Source: Pseudomonadota bacterium (GTDB lineage Bacteria; Desulfobacterota; Binatia; Binatales; Binataceae). Taken from it: DNA of 64,000 nt. Each line of letters opens with the position of its first letter. Within the stretch, counting starts at the first letter, position 1. This document shows, piece after piece, positions 10,001 through 18,318 of this stretch. The notes below the pieces were generated by a model. It was not told the origin of the DNA, ran no database searches, and was given only the letters and a program-made list of their open reading frames with translations. Location of the stretch: assembly GCA_021325355.1 (NCBI GenBank), contig JAJPHI010000014.1, forward strand, positions 127,129 through 191,128. Reading direction: 5' to 3'. A program made the translations under genes and the position numbers.

Positions 10001-11131
10001 GAGCGGGGTGCGGAACTCATGGCTTACGTTGGAGAAGAAGGCGGTTTTGGCGCGATCGATCGCGGCCAACGCCTCGGCGCGCCTGCGCTCCTGCTCATAG
10101 GCCCGCACGTCAGCGAGCCCCGCCGCTATCTGTCCTGCCAGCAGACTGAGAAACCCGCGATAAAGGTCGTCCAGCGGCCGGTAGGGATTCAGTCCGATGA
10201 CCATGACGCCGATCGTCTGCGCCTGCCCCTGTTGGAGTATCGGCACCAGCACGGCGCTACGCGGCGGTCGGTCCCAGGCGCCCGCAGGTAAATCGGGAAA
10301 GCGATCGGCCGGGCTGTCAATGACGACCATCTCAGGTTGCGCAAACAGGCGGTTAATCGGCCATGCGCCGCCGCTGCGGGTCGTGTCGAGCATCGTCGGC
10401 GCGGCAGGATGGCCGGCGGCGATTCCGCTGCGACACACCAGGCGAGCGTGCTGGCCATCGGGTTCGGCCAGATAGATCAGACTGAAAGGCACATCGTGCG
10501 GATTCGTGCCGAGGCATCCGCCAATTGCGGCGAAGAGATCGTCCTCCGTGCGCGTGGTGGCGACTTGGGCGGCGACCTCGCGCAGCACTTTCAGGCGGCG
10601 CTCGGCGATATAGCGGTCGGTGTCTTCGACCACGATACAAAGCAGTCCGCCGATATTGCCGCGATCGTCCGGCAGCGGGCTGTAGGAAAACGTGTGGTAG
10701 GTCTCTTCGGGATAGCCGGACCGCTCTAAAAGCAGTAGAAGATGCTCGTCGTAGGTCGCCTGTCCGCGACGCACGACGTCGTCAACGCGCGGTCCCAGAT
10801 CATCCCAGGCTTCCGCCCAAACCTCGCGCGCCGGCTGGCCGAGCGCCCAGGGATGCTTCCTGCCGAGAGTCATCGCCCGATAGGCGTCGTTGTAGAGGAA
10901 TGTCAGCTCGGGTCCCCAGCCGATCCAGATCGCATAGCGGGAATCGAGCATGATTCGCACCACCGTCACGAGGCTCTGCGGCCAGGTATCGGGGGTCCCC
11001 AGGGCGGTATGCGACCAGTCGCGCGTGCGAATGAGGGTGGCCATTTCCCCCTCGCCGGACAAAAATTCCGCGACCTTCGCGGCGTCGGCTTTGCGCGGCT
11101 GATGCGCTGATGGATACTCGGGATCCTGCAT
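7007..11131 (-). CDS. Double hybrid sensor histidine kinase (PAS-GAF-kinase-receiver-GAF-kinase-receiver)
   Basis: Soluble multi-domain signalling kinase of 1374 residues. A PAS-like N-terminus (about 25-170) and GAF domain (about 175-345) precede a first HisKA/HATPase core with phospho-acceptor His371 in SHEFRTP. Then come receiver 1 (Asp696 in LILADVMMP), a second GAF domain (about 775-950), a second kinase core of the other class with His1003 in GGVAHDFNNLL, and receiver 2 at the C-terminus (Asp1301 in LLFTDVGLPG). No transmembrane segment is seen, so the signal is intracellular, perhaps a small molecule bound by the GAF domains. ATG at 11131 with AAGG upstream is preferred to the TTG four codons earlier. 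No separate response regulator lies beside it. Confidence 0.9.
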   Translation of the reverse strand: MQDPEYPSAHQPRKADAAKVAEFLSGEGEMATLIRTRDWSHTALGTPDTWPQSLVTVVRIMLDSRYAIWIGWGPELTFLYNDAYRAMTLGRKHPWALGQPAREVWAEAWDDLGPRVDDVVRRGQATYDEHLLLLLERSGYPEETYHTFSYSPLPDDRGNIGGLLCIVVEDTDRYIAERRLKVLREVAAQVATTRTEDDLFAAIGGCLGTNPHDVPFSLIYLAEPDGQHARLVCRSGIAAGHPAAPTMLDTTRSGGAWPINRLFAQPEMVVIDSPADRFPDLPAGAWDRPPRSAVLVPILQQGQAQTIGVMVIGLNPYRPLDDLYRGFLSLLAGQIAAGLADVRAYEQERRRAEALAAIDRAKTAFFSNVSHEFRTPLTLMLSPLEDLLARASDNVVANRDELELIHRNGLRLLRLVNTLLDFSRIEAGRVQASYVAVDLSSYTAELASSFRSAMERAGLEYVIDCAPLPEAIYIDREMWEKIVLNLISNAFKYTLEGKVEVSVRASSDHASAILEVRDTGVGIPAHELPRVFERFHRIEGQRGRTHEGTGIGLALVQELVRLHGGEVRVTSAVGRGSVFSVTLPFGTAHLPAERIGAERTLAPTELRAQAFVEEALRWLPETTPAELTMEPELMDPVPAMPADQQRPLVLIADDNADMRDYVRRLIGLHYRVEAVADGQAALASARRRRPDLILADVMMPRLDGLGLLREVRADSSLRDVPVILLSARAGEEASIEGLSAGADDYLTKPFSARELLARVHASLNLARERREIARVLQEEAQRLETLNRTGAMLAAELDLTRLAQTVTDAAVGLTRAEFGAFCFKAADHSGQPHMLHAFSGEAVGAASAELAIPQNAPLFAPNFGSEGVVHCDDVLSDPRYRQNPPFSGTPLEQFPVRSYLAVPMVSRIGEVHGGLCLAHSQPGAFTKRDELILAGIAAQAAVAIDNALLYAASRKAEEELRRLNETLEHRVAAEIAERTKAEEAFRQAQKMETIGQLTGGVAHDFNNLLQVIVGNLYVLQRRLAGGAMPPPEDLKRLTDGALRGAERAAALTQRLLAFSRRQPLDPKPLEVNRLVSRMSELLRRTLGETISIETVLAGGLWRISADANELENALLNLAVNARDAMPEGGRLTIETANSYIDEAYASMHEEVAPGQYVMIAFSDTGVGMTQEVIGKAFEPFFTTKEVGQGTGLGLSQVYGFVKQSGGHVKIYSEPNAGTTVKIYMPRLLEDGASGASEPSRDRLSLGTQSEVILVVEDDEDVRANTVMMLRELGYGVLEAGDGAGALGLLETATRVDLLFTDVGLPGGLNGRQLAERARERRPELKVLFATGYARNAIVHQGRLDPGVELITKPFTISQLATKVRQMLDDDKRSI

Positions 11132-11421
11132 TGAAACCTTCAAGTTGACTGTCTGTGGTAACGCGTAACTTGTCTATATCTGTGAAGAGAGATTCGGCGC
11201 TAGCTTTCCCATGAAAAGATTCACCATAAGCGTCAGCTTTCCGCTTCATTCTTCTACCGTCACGAATCCCACCGCGCGCAGAATTGCACATCGAGGGCCG
11301 GCGCTCTCGCGGCTGACGATGCTGTCCGCGCCGGCCAACGCATCGGCGCGTCGGTTCAGCGCGATGCTGGAGGCTCGTATGGAAAGAATCGCCGAGCAGA
11401 CAGCCGCCCGAGGAATTCGGT
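11132..11421. other. Non-coding gap upstream of the large kinase
   Basis: About 290 bases between the kinase start and the pirin stop, both on the minus strand. Short open frames exist on both strands but none shows a plausible protein or ribosome site. It presumably holds the kinase promoter; I see no convincing -35/-10 pair, repeat or hairpin in it. Confidence 0.5.
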
Positions 11422-12171
11422 TCAGGGCGCGGTCTCGACGATAAGCAGGTCGGTCCGTTCGGCAGTGATGGCGATTTCGATGCGGCGGGCGTTCCACACG
11501 CCGAGGCTGTCGCGGCGGCTCAATTCGGTCTGCAGGATACGTGTCTTGCCTTCGAGGACGAAAATGTAGATGCCGCGGCCGGGGCCCTCAGGCTGGTATT
11601 CATAATCAGCGGCAGCGGTGCTGAAGAGGCGCGAGACTCTCAGATCCTGGTCGATCGGCAGCGCACCGGGCGCCTCGCCAATCAATTCCGCGATCGCATT
11701 CGCGCGCCGCTCGCTCTCGAAAACCCCGCGGTGATATGATGGCGGTGCGAACAATCTTCCCGGCAGCGCCCAGATATAGATCGCGTTCATTTCACCGGAT
11801 TCAATGTTCAGTTCGGAATGCTTACCGCCCGAACCCGCTGAAAAGATGTAATAATCGCCGGGTCTCAGCACGTCGATCTTTCCGATCGTGTTGATATGCG
11901 TCAGCGCTCCGCGCAACACGAACGCCATGATTATGAAGTTGTGATGCGGATGCATGTTGTGGCCGGCGCCGTTGCCGCTGAATACCTCGTCGCCAAACAC
12001 GCGAATTTTGCCGAAGCCCGGCCGGCCGCTCTGATAGTCGCGGAAATTGAAGCTCGAACGGCGTTCGATCCATCCGTCAGGATGGCCGGCGACGTATTCG
12101 GCGAAGCTGCCCGTGGACGGCAGACGGCTGTGCCCCCTTGCGTCGTGTCGCAGAACGAAATAATCCGCCAT
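11422..12171 (-). CDS. Pirin-family cupin protein
   Basis: Protein of 249 residues with the double-cupin layout of bacterial pirins. The N-terminal cupin holds the metal-binding pattern HNMHPHHNFIIMAFVLRG, with three closely spaced His residues and a downstream HSE (KHSELNIESGEMN). The C-terminal half is the quercetinase-type cupin (FVLEGKTRILQTEL). Pirins bind Fe(II); some have quercetinase activity and others act as regulators, so the role here is open. ATG at 12171 starts the typical MADYFVLR sequence; the frame continues upstream but that part overlaps the rubredoxin gene. It lies 14 bases behind the rubredoxin gene on the same strand. Confidence 0.88.
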   Translation of the reverse strand: MADYFVLRHDARGHSRLPSTGSFAEYVAGHPDGWIERRSSFNFRDYQSGRPGFGKIRVFGDEVFSGNGAGHNMHPHHNFIIMAFVLRGALTHINTIGKIDVLRPGDYYIFSAGSGGKHSELNIESGEMNAIYIWALPGRLFAPPSYHRGVFESERRANAIAELIGEAPGALPIDQDLRVSRLFSTAAADYEYQPEGPGRGIYIFVLEGKTRILQTELSRRDSLGVWNARRIEIAITAERTDLLIVETAP

Positions 12172-12185
12172 CGCGCGGCTCGGTC

Positions 12186-12422
12186 TCACGCGGCCTGGTA
12201 GTAGGGGATTTCGACCATCTCGAACAGCGCCTTCGCCGTTCCACAATCGGGGCATCGCCAGTCCGCCGGAATATCCTCCCATCGCGTGCCCGCTGCGATC
12301 CCTTCCTCGGGCCATCCGCGTTCCTCGTCGTAGAGAAAGCCGCAGCCGAGGCAGAGGAAACGGCGGAATCGGCGATTGGGCCCGCCTACGGCATTAGTGG
12401 CGCCTTTTTGATCATTCATCAC
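12186..12422 (-). CDS. Rubredoxin
   Basis: Small electron carrier of 78 residues with a single iron held by four cysteines: CLGCG near residue 24 and CPDCG near residue 57. The pattern [15 protein letters not shown] and the loop [17 protein letters not shown] are classical rubredoxin. About 20 extra residues precede the domain. It is followed by the pirin gene on the same strand with a 14-base gap, so the two are probably co-transcribed. Rubredoxins serve alkane hydroxylases, oxygen or peroxide reduction; no such partner is next to it, so its donor and acceptor are unknown. Confidence 0.92.
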   Translation of the reverse strand: MMNDQKGATNAVGGPNRRFRRFLCLGCGFLYDEERGWPEEGIAAGTRWEDIPADWRCPDCGTAKALFEMVEIPYYQAA

Positions 12423-12623
12423 GTGCCTGCAATTCTGGCGCGGCCGGTAAGTTTAATTCCACCTGTGTTGCCGGCGACCGTGGCAGTTTAACCCGGAACC
12501 GCTTGTCGGCCCAAATCCATACTGAAGAGGCGCTTTTGCCGTCCGCGGGCCGTCGCCGGCGCACGCGAGTGTTTTACCGGCCATCGTGATCGTGTCAGTT
12601 TGCGGTCGAGGAGGTCGTTGAGG

Positions 12624-13805
12624 ATGTCCGGACCACTCGCGGGATTTCGCATAATCGATGTTACCCAGATGGTTTCCGGCCCCATGGCCACGCAGATCCT
12701 TGCCGACCAGGGCGCCGAAGTCGTCAAAGTGGAACCGCCCGGTACCGGCGATCTGACGCGGGCCCTCGCCAGCCGGCGCCGGGGAATGTCGCCGACGTTC
12801 GCCATCGTCAACCGTAACAAGCGCTCAATCGTGATCGATTTGAAAACCGCGCGCGGCGTCAACCTGCTGCGACGACTGGTCGCGACGGCTGACCTGTTCG
12901 TGCAGAACTTTCGCCCCGGTGCTGTCGAGCGGATGGGGATCGGCGAGGCGGAGTTGCGCGCGGTCAGTCCGCGCCTGGTTTACGTATCGATCAGCGGGTT
13001 CGGCGAGAGCGGCCCGTACGTGCATAAGCGGACCTACGATCCGGTGATCCAGGCGCTCTCGGGTCTGGCGTCAATTCAGGGCGGGGCCGCCGAGCGGCCA
13101 CAGATGATGCGTGTCATCGTGCCCGACAAAGTCACCGCCTTGACGGCCGCGCAGGCGATGACGGCAGCGCTCCTCTCCCGCGAACGCACCGGCCAAGGCC
13201 AGCACGTGCGCCTCGCGATGCTCGACGCGGTGATCGCGTTCCATTGGGCGGAATCGATGGCGGCGCATACCTTTCTCGATACGGTTGGCCAGGTTTCGCG
13301 TCCCCTGAATACCCGCGACCTCGTCTTCGCGACGGCCGACGGCTATATCACCTGCGGGGCCGTTTCGGATGTCGAATGGCAGGGCCTTTGTCGGGCGCTC
13401 GAAAAGCCTGAGTGGCTCGAGGACGAACGCTTCAAGACGCCGGCGGGCCGCGTCAGGTATGCCGACGCGCGACTGGAACTGGCGGCAGAGGTGCTCAAGC
13501 GGCGCACTTCGGCGGAATGGCTCGCGCGACTCGACGCCGAACAGGTGCCATGCGCGCCGATTCTGACCCGCGAAGATCTGATCAATGATCCGCAGATCGC
13601 GGCGAATCGCCTGATCGTCGAAGGGACTCATCCGCATGCCGGTCCGATGCGGCAACCGCGCCCGGCCGCGCGGTTCGATCAGACGCCGTCGACCCTCCGC
13701 CGTTATGCGCCGATGCTCGGCGAACATACTGATGAAGTGCTGACGGAAATCGGCCTGGAGCGGCAGGAAATCCAGTCGTTGCGTGAACAGCAGGTCGTCG
13801 CCTGA
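12624..13805 (+). CDS. Class III (CaiB/BaiF/Frc-type) CoA transferase
   Basis: Protein of 393 residues of the family that moves CoA between carboxylic acids through an aspartyl-CoA intermediate. Typical parts are GFRIIDVTQMVSGPMATQ at the start, DQGAEVVKVEPPGTGD, the NRNKRSIVIDLK motif and NFRPGAVERMGIG. The catalytic Asp is likely the one in RLAMLDAVIAF. ATG at 12624 with GAGG just upstream is preferred over an earlier start at 12600. Substrates of the family include oxalate/formyl-CoA, carnitine, bile acids and benzylsuccinate; position between formate dehydrogenase and fdhD hints at, but does not prove, a formyl- or oxalate-type substrate. Confidence 0.88.
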   Translation: MSGPLAGFRIIDVTQMVSGPMATQILADQGAEVVKVEPPGTGDLTRALASRRRGMSPTFAIVNRNKRSIVIDLKTARGVNLLRRLVATADLFVQNFRPGAVERMGIGEAELRAVSPRLVYVSISGFGESGPYVHKRTYDPVIQALSGLASIQGGAAERPQMMRVIVPDKVTALTAAQAMTAALLSRERTGQGQHVRLAMLDAVIAFHWAESMAAHTFLDTVGQVSRPLNTRDLVFATADGYITCGAVSDVEWQGLCRALEKPEWLEDERFKTPAGRVRYADARLELAAEVLKRRTSAEWLARLDAEQVPCAPILTREDLINDPQIAANRLIVEGTHPHAGPMRQPRPAARFDQTPSTLRRYAPMLGEHTDEVLTEIGLERQEIQSLREQQVVA

Positions 13806-13954
13806 TTCCTCCATCGGATCGCGGTCAGGTCTGCGAGCGTGATGCGAGGCGTCGTGCAACCGTCCATCGTGCTCATCGGGTCGCGGTCGTCGGCGACGCC
13901 GCGGATTGCGAAAGCGCGCCGTGACGCTGTACGCTCGATCGCAAGTAGAGCGCG

Positions 13955-14782
13955 ATGGACTCCGCGGTGCTTCAACATCCGGCCCTGAAATGGCGCGCCG
14001 GAAACGCCACCACCGTCGGTGACAATCTGGCGGTCGAAGAACCGCTCGAGATTCGACTGGGCGGCCGCCGTTTCACGCTCACGATGCGGACGCCGGGACA
14101 TGACGAGGAATTGGCGGCGGGCTTCCTGCTGGCGGAGGGCTTCATCGCATCGCGTGACGAACTGGGCGAGATTCGCCGGGTGCGTGATGGCAAAGGTCTG
14201 CCCGAGCCTAACGTCATCGACGTAATCCTGAAAGTCGCGGCGCATGATTTGAGCGAGCGCCTGAAGCGCAATTTCACGATCTCGGCAAGCTGCGGGGTCT
14301 GCGGCAAGACCAGTATTGAAGCGCTCGAGCGGCGGATCGCGCCGATCACCAGCGATCTGCGGATCGCGGCCGCGACCATGCTGCGGCTTCCAGCGATGAT
14401 GCGGGAGGCGCAGGCAGTGTTCTCGCGCACCGGCGGCCTTCACGCCGCGGCGCTGTTCGCGCGACTGAACGGTGCCGAGGCAGCGGCCATGATGGTCCTG
14501 CGCGAGGATATTGGCCGCCATAATGCGGTCGATAAGGTCATCGGCCACGCGCTGGAGCTTGATCGGATCCCGCTGCACGATGCGGTAATGATGGTCAGCG
14601 GGCGGCTCAGTTTTGAGATAATTCAAAAGGCGGCCGCCGCCGGTATTCCGCTGGTGGCCGCGGTTTCGGCGCCGTCGACGCTGGCGGTCGAGCTGGCTCA
14701 GGAACTGGGTATCACGGTCGTAGGGTTCCTGCGCGAACAGAGTTTCAACGTCTACACGCATGACCAGCGCGTCGTCGTGTGA
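13955..14782 (+). CDS. fdhD: Formate dehydrogenase accessory sulfurtransferase FdhD
   Basis: FdhD passes sulfur from a cysteine desulfurase to the molybdenum cofactor of formate dehydrogenase, which is required for activity. The 275-residue protein has the diagnostic CGVCG motif with Cys113 and Cys116, plus FSRTGGLHAAALF and EDIGRHNAVDKVIG, which belong to the conserved core. It is the expected partner of FdsA but is about 7.7 kb away from fdsD. Its last 23 bases overlap the RMD1-like gene, which starts in another frame, so the two are translationally linked. The start is the ATG at 13955; no strong ribosome site is visible. Confidence 0.94.
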   Translation: MDSAVLQHPALKWRAGNATTVGDNLAVEEPLEIRLGGRRFTLTMRTPGHDEELAAGFLLAEGFIASRDELGEIRRVRDGKGLPEPNVIDVILKVAAHDLSERLKRNFTISASCGVCGKTSIEALERRIAPITSDLRIAAATMLRLPAMMREAQAVFSRTGGLHAAALFARLNGAEAAAMMVLREDIGRHNAVDKVIGHALELDRIPLHDAVMMVSGRLSFEIIQKAAAAGIPLVAAVSAPSTLAVELAQELGITVVGFLREQSFNVYTHDQRVVV

Positions 14783-15584
14783 GGTCGTCGAGACGACGCG
14801 GCAACATCAGTTTTCCGCGATCGCTTTCGAGGAGAATTTCGCGCTGCGCACGATCGCGCGCGCCTTTCCCGGGGCGCGGCTGTCGGCCCTCGAACTATAT
14901 ATTCCGAGCGCGGCCGGGGCCGGTGTTTATATCTATCCGTTCGGCGCCGTCGCCTCGCATGATCTCAGTACTGAACAGCGTGAGGCTATCGTCGCGCAGC
15001 TTCGCCAAGTCGTGCCCAAACTGACCGCGCAGGTGGTTCGCGAGGAGTACACCGTTACCGAAGATCCGCGCTTCGAGACGCGCGTGGTCGAAGGCGGACT
15101 TCATCTTGACCGCCTGACGCAGGGGCGCGCGGCGGTGGTCGCGCTGACGATCGCGCAAAGCGCGGCGATGGAATACTATGAGCGGATCGTCGATGAGATG
15201 TTCGTGCGGACGGCGGCCTTCGTCGAGCGGCTCGAGCGCAGCGGTCGTGTTTCGCTGCGGACGCGCCCCCTTCATCGATTTATCGGTCAGGCGATCGCGA
15301 CCCGCACGGAAGTGCTCTCGGTGCTCCATCTGCTGGATAAGCCCGAGGCCACGTGGGAGGACCCGGCGATGGACCGCATTTACTCGGATCTGCGCGCTGA
15401 GTTTGATCTCGTCGACCGCTATGCGGCGCTGGAGCTGAAACTGCGCAGTATTCAGGAAGCGCTCGAACTGCTGCTCGGCGTTGCGCGCGACCGGCAGCTT
15501 TTGCTGCTCGAAGTGGCAGTGGCGGGGCTCATCCTGCTGGAGCTTATCCTCGGCGTTCTGCAGCTCATGAATTTGAAACTTTAG
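14760..15584 (+). CDS. RMD1/DUF155 family protein with C-terminal membrane anchor
   Basis: Protein of 274 residues that resembles the RMD1/RMND1 (DUF155) family, known from yeast and mitochondria and widespread but poorly understood in bacteria. Visible features are HLLDKPEATWEDPAMDRIYS and DLVDRYAALELKLRSIQEAL, the usual conserved C-terminal block, then one hydrophobic segment (LLLEVAVAGLILLELILGV, about 247-266), which should anchor it in the membrane with most of the protein in the cytoplasm. It overlaps fdhD by 23 bases. No biochemical role can be assigned; coupling to fdhD may be only operon packing. Confidence 0.8.
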   Translation: MTSASSCEVVETTRQHQFSAIAFEENFALRTIARAFPGARLSALELYIPSAAGAGVYIYPFGAVASHDLSTEQREAIVAQLRQVVPKLTAQVVREEYTVTEDPRFETRVVEGGLHLDRLTQGRAAVVALTIAQSAAMEYYERIVDEMFVRTAAFVERLERSGRVSLRTRPLHRFIGQAIATRTEVLSVLHLLDKPEATWEDPAMDRIYSDLRAEFDLVDRYAALELKLRSIQEALELLLGVARDRQLLLLEVAVAGLILLELILGVLQLMNLKL

Positions 15585-15811
15585 GCGCGGCGGAGATCGC
15601 GCCGGCAACCGCGAAGGCCGACGTTTCCGGATAATCGCCGTGTAATCCCGGCTTTATCGCGGCGTTACAAAAGCCGCTCAAACTGCCGCGGCGTGAAGAC
15701 CACGATCGGCGCCGGCGGCGGCAGGCGGGCGTCCCAGGCGCGCGTCCGGTCTGGTTGATAACCGTGCGTCACGCGGATGACACGATTTACGCCACCCGAT
15801 ACGCTGAAAAA

Positions 15812-17341
15812 ATGCGCCTTGCCGCGATCGACGTCGGTTCCAATTCGCTCCACATGATTATCGCCGATGTGACCGGCGACGGTCAGATCGAAGTCATCGA
15901 CCGGGTGAAGGAGACCGTGCGCCTGGGTCGTCGCTCTTTCACTACCGGTGCTCTGGGCGAAGAAGCGATGGCGATGGCGGTTCACTCGCTCGACTATTTC
16001 GGACGGCTCGCCCGTCTGCGGCGCGTGAGCCGGATGCGCGCGGTGGCGACCAGCGCCGTGCGCGAGGCCCGCAATCGCGCGCAATTCATCGCGCGGATCA
16101 AGCGCGACACCGGAATCGAAGTCGAAGTGATTTCCGGTGAGGACGAGGCGAAACTGATTTTCGCCGCCGCGCAACACGCTTTGGGTCTCGACGGCGGGCC
16201 ATATCTGCTGCTGGATATCGGCGGCGGTAGCGTCGAACTGGTGCTCGTCAAGGACGCGAAACCGCTCTGGATGAAAAGCGCAAAGCTCGGCGCCGCGCGC
16301 TTGAGCGAACGGTTCCTGCTGAGTGATCCGCCAACGGGTTCCCAGACGAAGCATCTGCTCCGCCACGTCGAAGAGGAGATCGGCGAGCAGCTTCGCTCGG
16401 CGCGTCGCGAAGGCGTCCTGCGCGTTATCGGGACCTCGGGGACGGTCAACACGCTGGTGGCGATGGCCCGCGCGGCGCGTGGCGAGGAGCTCGGACGGCT
16501 CCATGGGGCGGTCGCCTCACCCCAGGAGATCGCGACCATAACTGACCAACTGCTCGAAGCGAACGCGGCCGCTCGCGCGGACCTCCCCGGCATTGATGCC
16601 AAACGGATCGACTTGATGCCGGCGGCGGCCATCCTGGTGGACCATGTGATGCGGCGATGTTCGGCGCGCGAGCTCACGGCGTGCGCGTGGGCCCTGCGCG
16701 AGGGCGTTCTGCTCGACCTTATTGGCAACGGCGGCCGGCGCTGCACGGCCGACGCCAGGCGGCGTTCGGTGGCCGGTCTGGCGGCGCGGTTCCTCGACGA
16801 CAATCATCACGGGCGCCACGTTGCCAAGCTCGCCTTGAGCCTGTTTGATGCGACGGCGCCGGCGCTCGAGCTCAATCCCGACCGCCGCGAACTGCTGCGG
16901 TTTGCCGCTCTGCTGCACGATATCGGCCACGCCATCGACCACGATCGCCATAATCGGCATTCGTACTATCTCATCAAGAACGCCGAACTCCTGGGTTTCG
17001 ACGCGATTGAGATCGAGATGCTGGCCCTCGTCGCGCGCGGCCATCGCAAGCAAGGTGGACAATTCTACTCGAACGAACTGCGCGGCTTCAGCAGCGAAGC
17101 GAAGCGCACCGTCCGCGCCCTGGCGGCGATCCTGCGGGTCGCCGACGCCTTGGATCGCAGCCATTTCGGCGTGGTGCGAAATCTCGAAGCAACCCTCGGA
17201 CCCGAGCGTTTGCTCCTGGGTATCGACAGCGGCTCCGCGTCGGCCGATCTCGAGGTCTGGACCTGTGAACGGCGCAGCGACCTGCTGGCCAAGTTGTTGG
17301 AGCGTCCCGTGATCCTGCAACGGCGCGCCGCCGTCTGCTAA
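15812..17341 (+). CDS. ppx: Ppx/GppA phosphatase with C-terminal HD domain
   Basis: Exopolyphosphatase or guanosine pentaphosphate phosphatase of 509 residues. The ATP-binding-like start MRLAAIDVGSNSLHMII, VISGEDEAKLIFAAA with the catalytic Glu, and LLLDIGGGSVELV are the family signature. The C-terminal half carries an HD-type domain, seen as LLHDIGHAIDHDRHNRHS and ALVARGHRK. ATG at 15812 begins at the conserved Ppx N-terminus; the frame reaches further up to 15755 without support. It is followed 11 bases later by a CHAD protein and then SixA, which suggests a polyphosphate-related operon. Sequence alone does not separate Ppx from GppA activity. Confidence 0.9.
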   Translation: MRLAAIDVGSNSLHMIIADVTGDGQIEVIDRVKETVRLGRRSFTTGALGEEAMAMAVHSLDYFGRLARLRRVSRMRAVATSAVREARNRAQFIARIKRDTGIEVEVISGEDEAKLIFAAAQHALGLDGGPYLLLDIGGGSVELVLVKDAKPLWMKSAKLGAARLSERFLLSDPPTGSQTKHLLRHVEEEIGEQLRSARREGVLRVIGTSGTVNTLVAMARAARGEELGRLHGAVASPQEIATITDQLLEANAAARADLPGIDAKRIDLMPAAAILVDHVMRRCSARELTACAWALREGVLLDLIGNGGRRCTADARRRSVAGLAARFLDDNHHGRHVAKLALSLFDATAPALELNPDRRELLRFAALLHDIGHAIDHDRHNRHSYYLIKNAELLGFDAIEIEMLALVARGHRKQGGQFYSNELRGFSSEAKRTVRALAAILRVADALDRSHFGVVRNLEATLGPERLLLGIDSGSASADLEVWTCERRSDLLAKLLERPVILQRRAAVC

Positions 17342-17352
17342 GATCCTGGGAC

Positions 17353-18318
17353 GTGGAAGAGTCGAGACCCGCCGAGACCCCGCCCCCAGTCCGTTTCAAG
17401 GCGGACCTCGCGATCGTCGACGCGGTGCGTCAGGCGCTGGCCGATGGGGCGGCCTGGCTGTGGTATTACGATGCGGCCGCCAGGCGTGGCGACAGCGAGG
17501 GGGTGCATCAGTTTCGCGTCACCGTCCGACGGTTGCGGGCGGCGATTGAACTGGCTGCGCCGATATTGCATGGCGCGCGGCTCCGCTATTATCGAACGGA
17601 GTTGCCCGTGATGGGTCATTGCGCGGGAGCGGTACGCGATTGCGACGTGATGAGCGAATTGTTACATGAGCATGCCAATGCACTTGACCCGGTCAACGCG
17701 CGCGCGCTCATGCCGGCCTTTCAGGCCCTGGCCGATCACCGGATGGCCACGATGCGCGCGATGATCGCGCTTCTGAACTCGCCGCGCTATCGTCGGCTGA
17801 CGACGCGCCTGGCGCCGCCGCTCACTCGCAAGGTGCCGCCGGAAACCACGACGCGGATTATCGCGCCGACCCTGCTCAAGCCATTAATCGGATCGGCGCG
17901 TCGCGCCGGCGCGCGGCTCAGGCGCGATTCGACACCGCCGGTGTTTCATCGCCTGCGCGTCCGGCTCAAGCGGGTTCGCTACGCCTTCGAGTTGATCGAC
18001 GAGATCGGCGGCAAGCGCACGGCCAAAACCGTGAAGCGGTTGCGTCGCCTGCAGGACGAGCTCGGTGAGCATCAGGACCTGGTCAATACGAGCATCTGGT
18101 TGCGCGACTTCGCCAAATATCCGGCCCTTCCGCCGGAGACTCTGGTCGCGACCGGGGCGTTGATCCAGTTCATCGGCGAGCGGCGGGTCGAAGTGGCCGG
18201 CCGCGCCTTCAAACGATGGCGCAAGTTTGCGCGCGGCGCGTTCCTGGCGGCCGCCCAGGATGAGATTGCGCACGCGGCGCGTCAGGCCGTGATTGCGCCG
18301 GCGGTAGCGCTCGCATGA
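17353..18318 (+). CDS. CHAD domain protein (polyphosphate-binding)
   Basis: Helical protein of 321 residues with the CHAD pattern: many conserved His, Lys and Arg residues on a four-helix bundle. Seen are VHQFRVTVRRLRAAIEL (about 52-68) in the first repeat and FHRLRVRLKRVRYAFELID (about 198-216) with LQDELGEHQDLVNT in the second. CHAD domains are known to bind inorganic polyphosphate and often sit beside polyphosphate enzymes, which matches the ppx gene 11 bases upstream. Translation starts at GTG 17353. The last four bases overlap the sixA start (ATGA). Confidence 0.88.
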   Translation: MEESRPAETPPPVRFKADLAIVDAVRQALADGAAWLWYYDAAARRGDSEGVHQFRVTVRRLRAAIELAAPILHGARLRYYRTELPVMGHCAGAVRDCDVMSELLHEHANALDPVNARALMPAFQALADHRMATMRAMIALLNSPRYRRLTTRLAPPLTRKVPPETTTRIIAPTLLKPLIGSARRAGARLRRDSTPPVFHRLRVRLKRVRYAFELIDEIGGKRTAKTVKRLRRLQDELGEHQDLVNTSIWLRDFAKYPALPPETLVATGALIQFIGERRVEVAGRAFKRWRKFARGAFLAAAQDEIAHAARQAVIAPAVALA

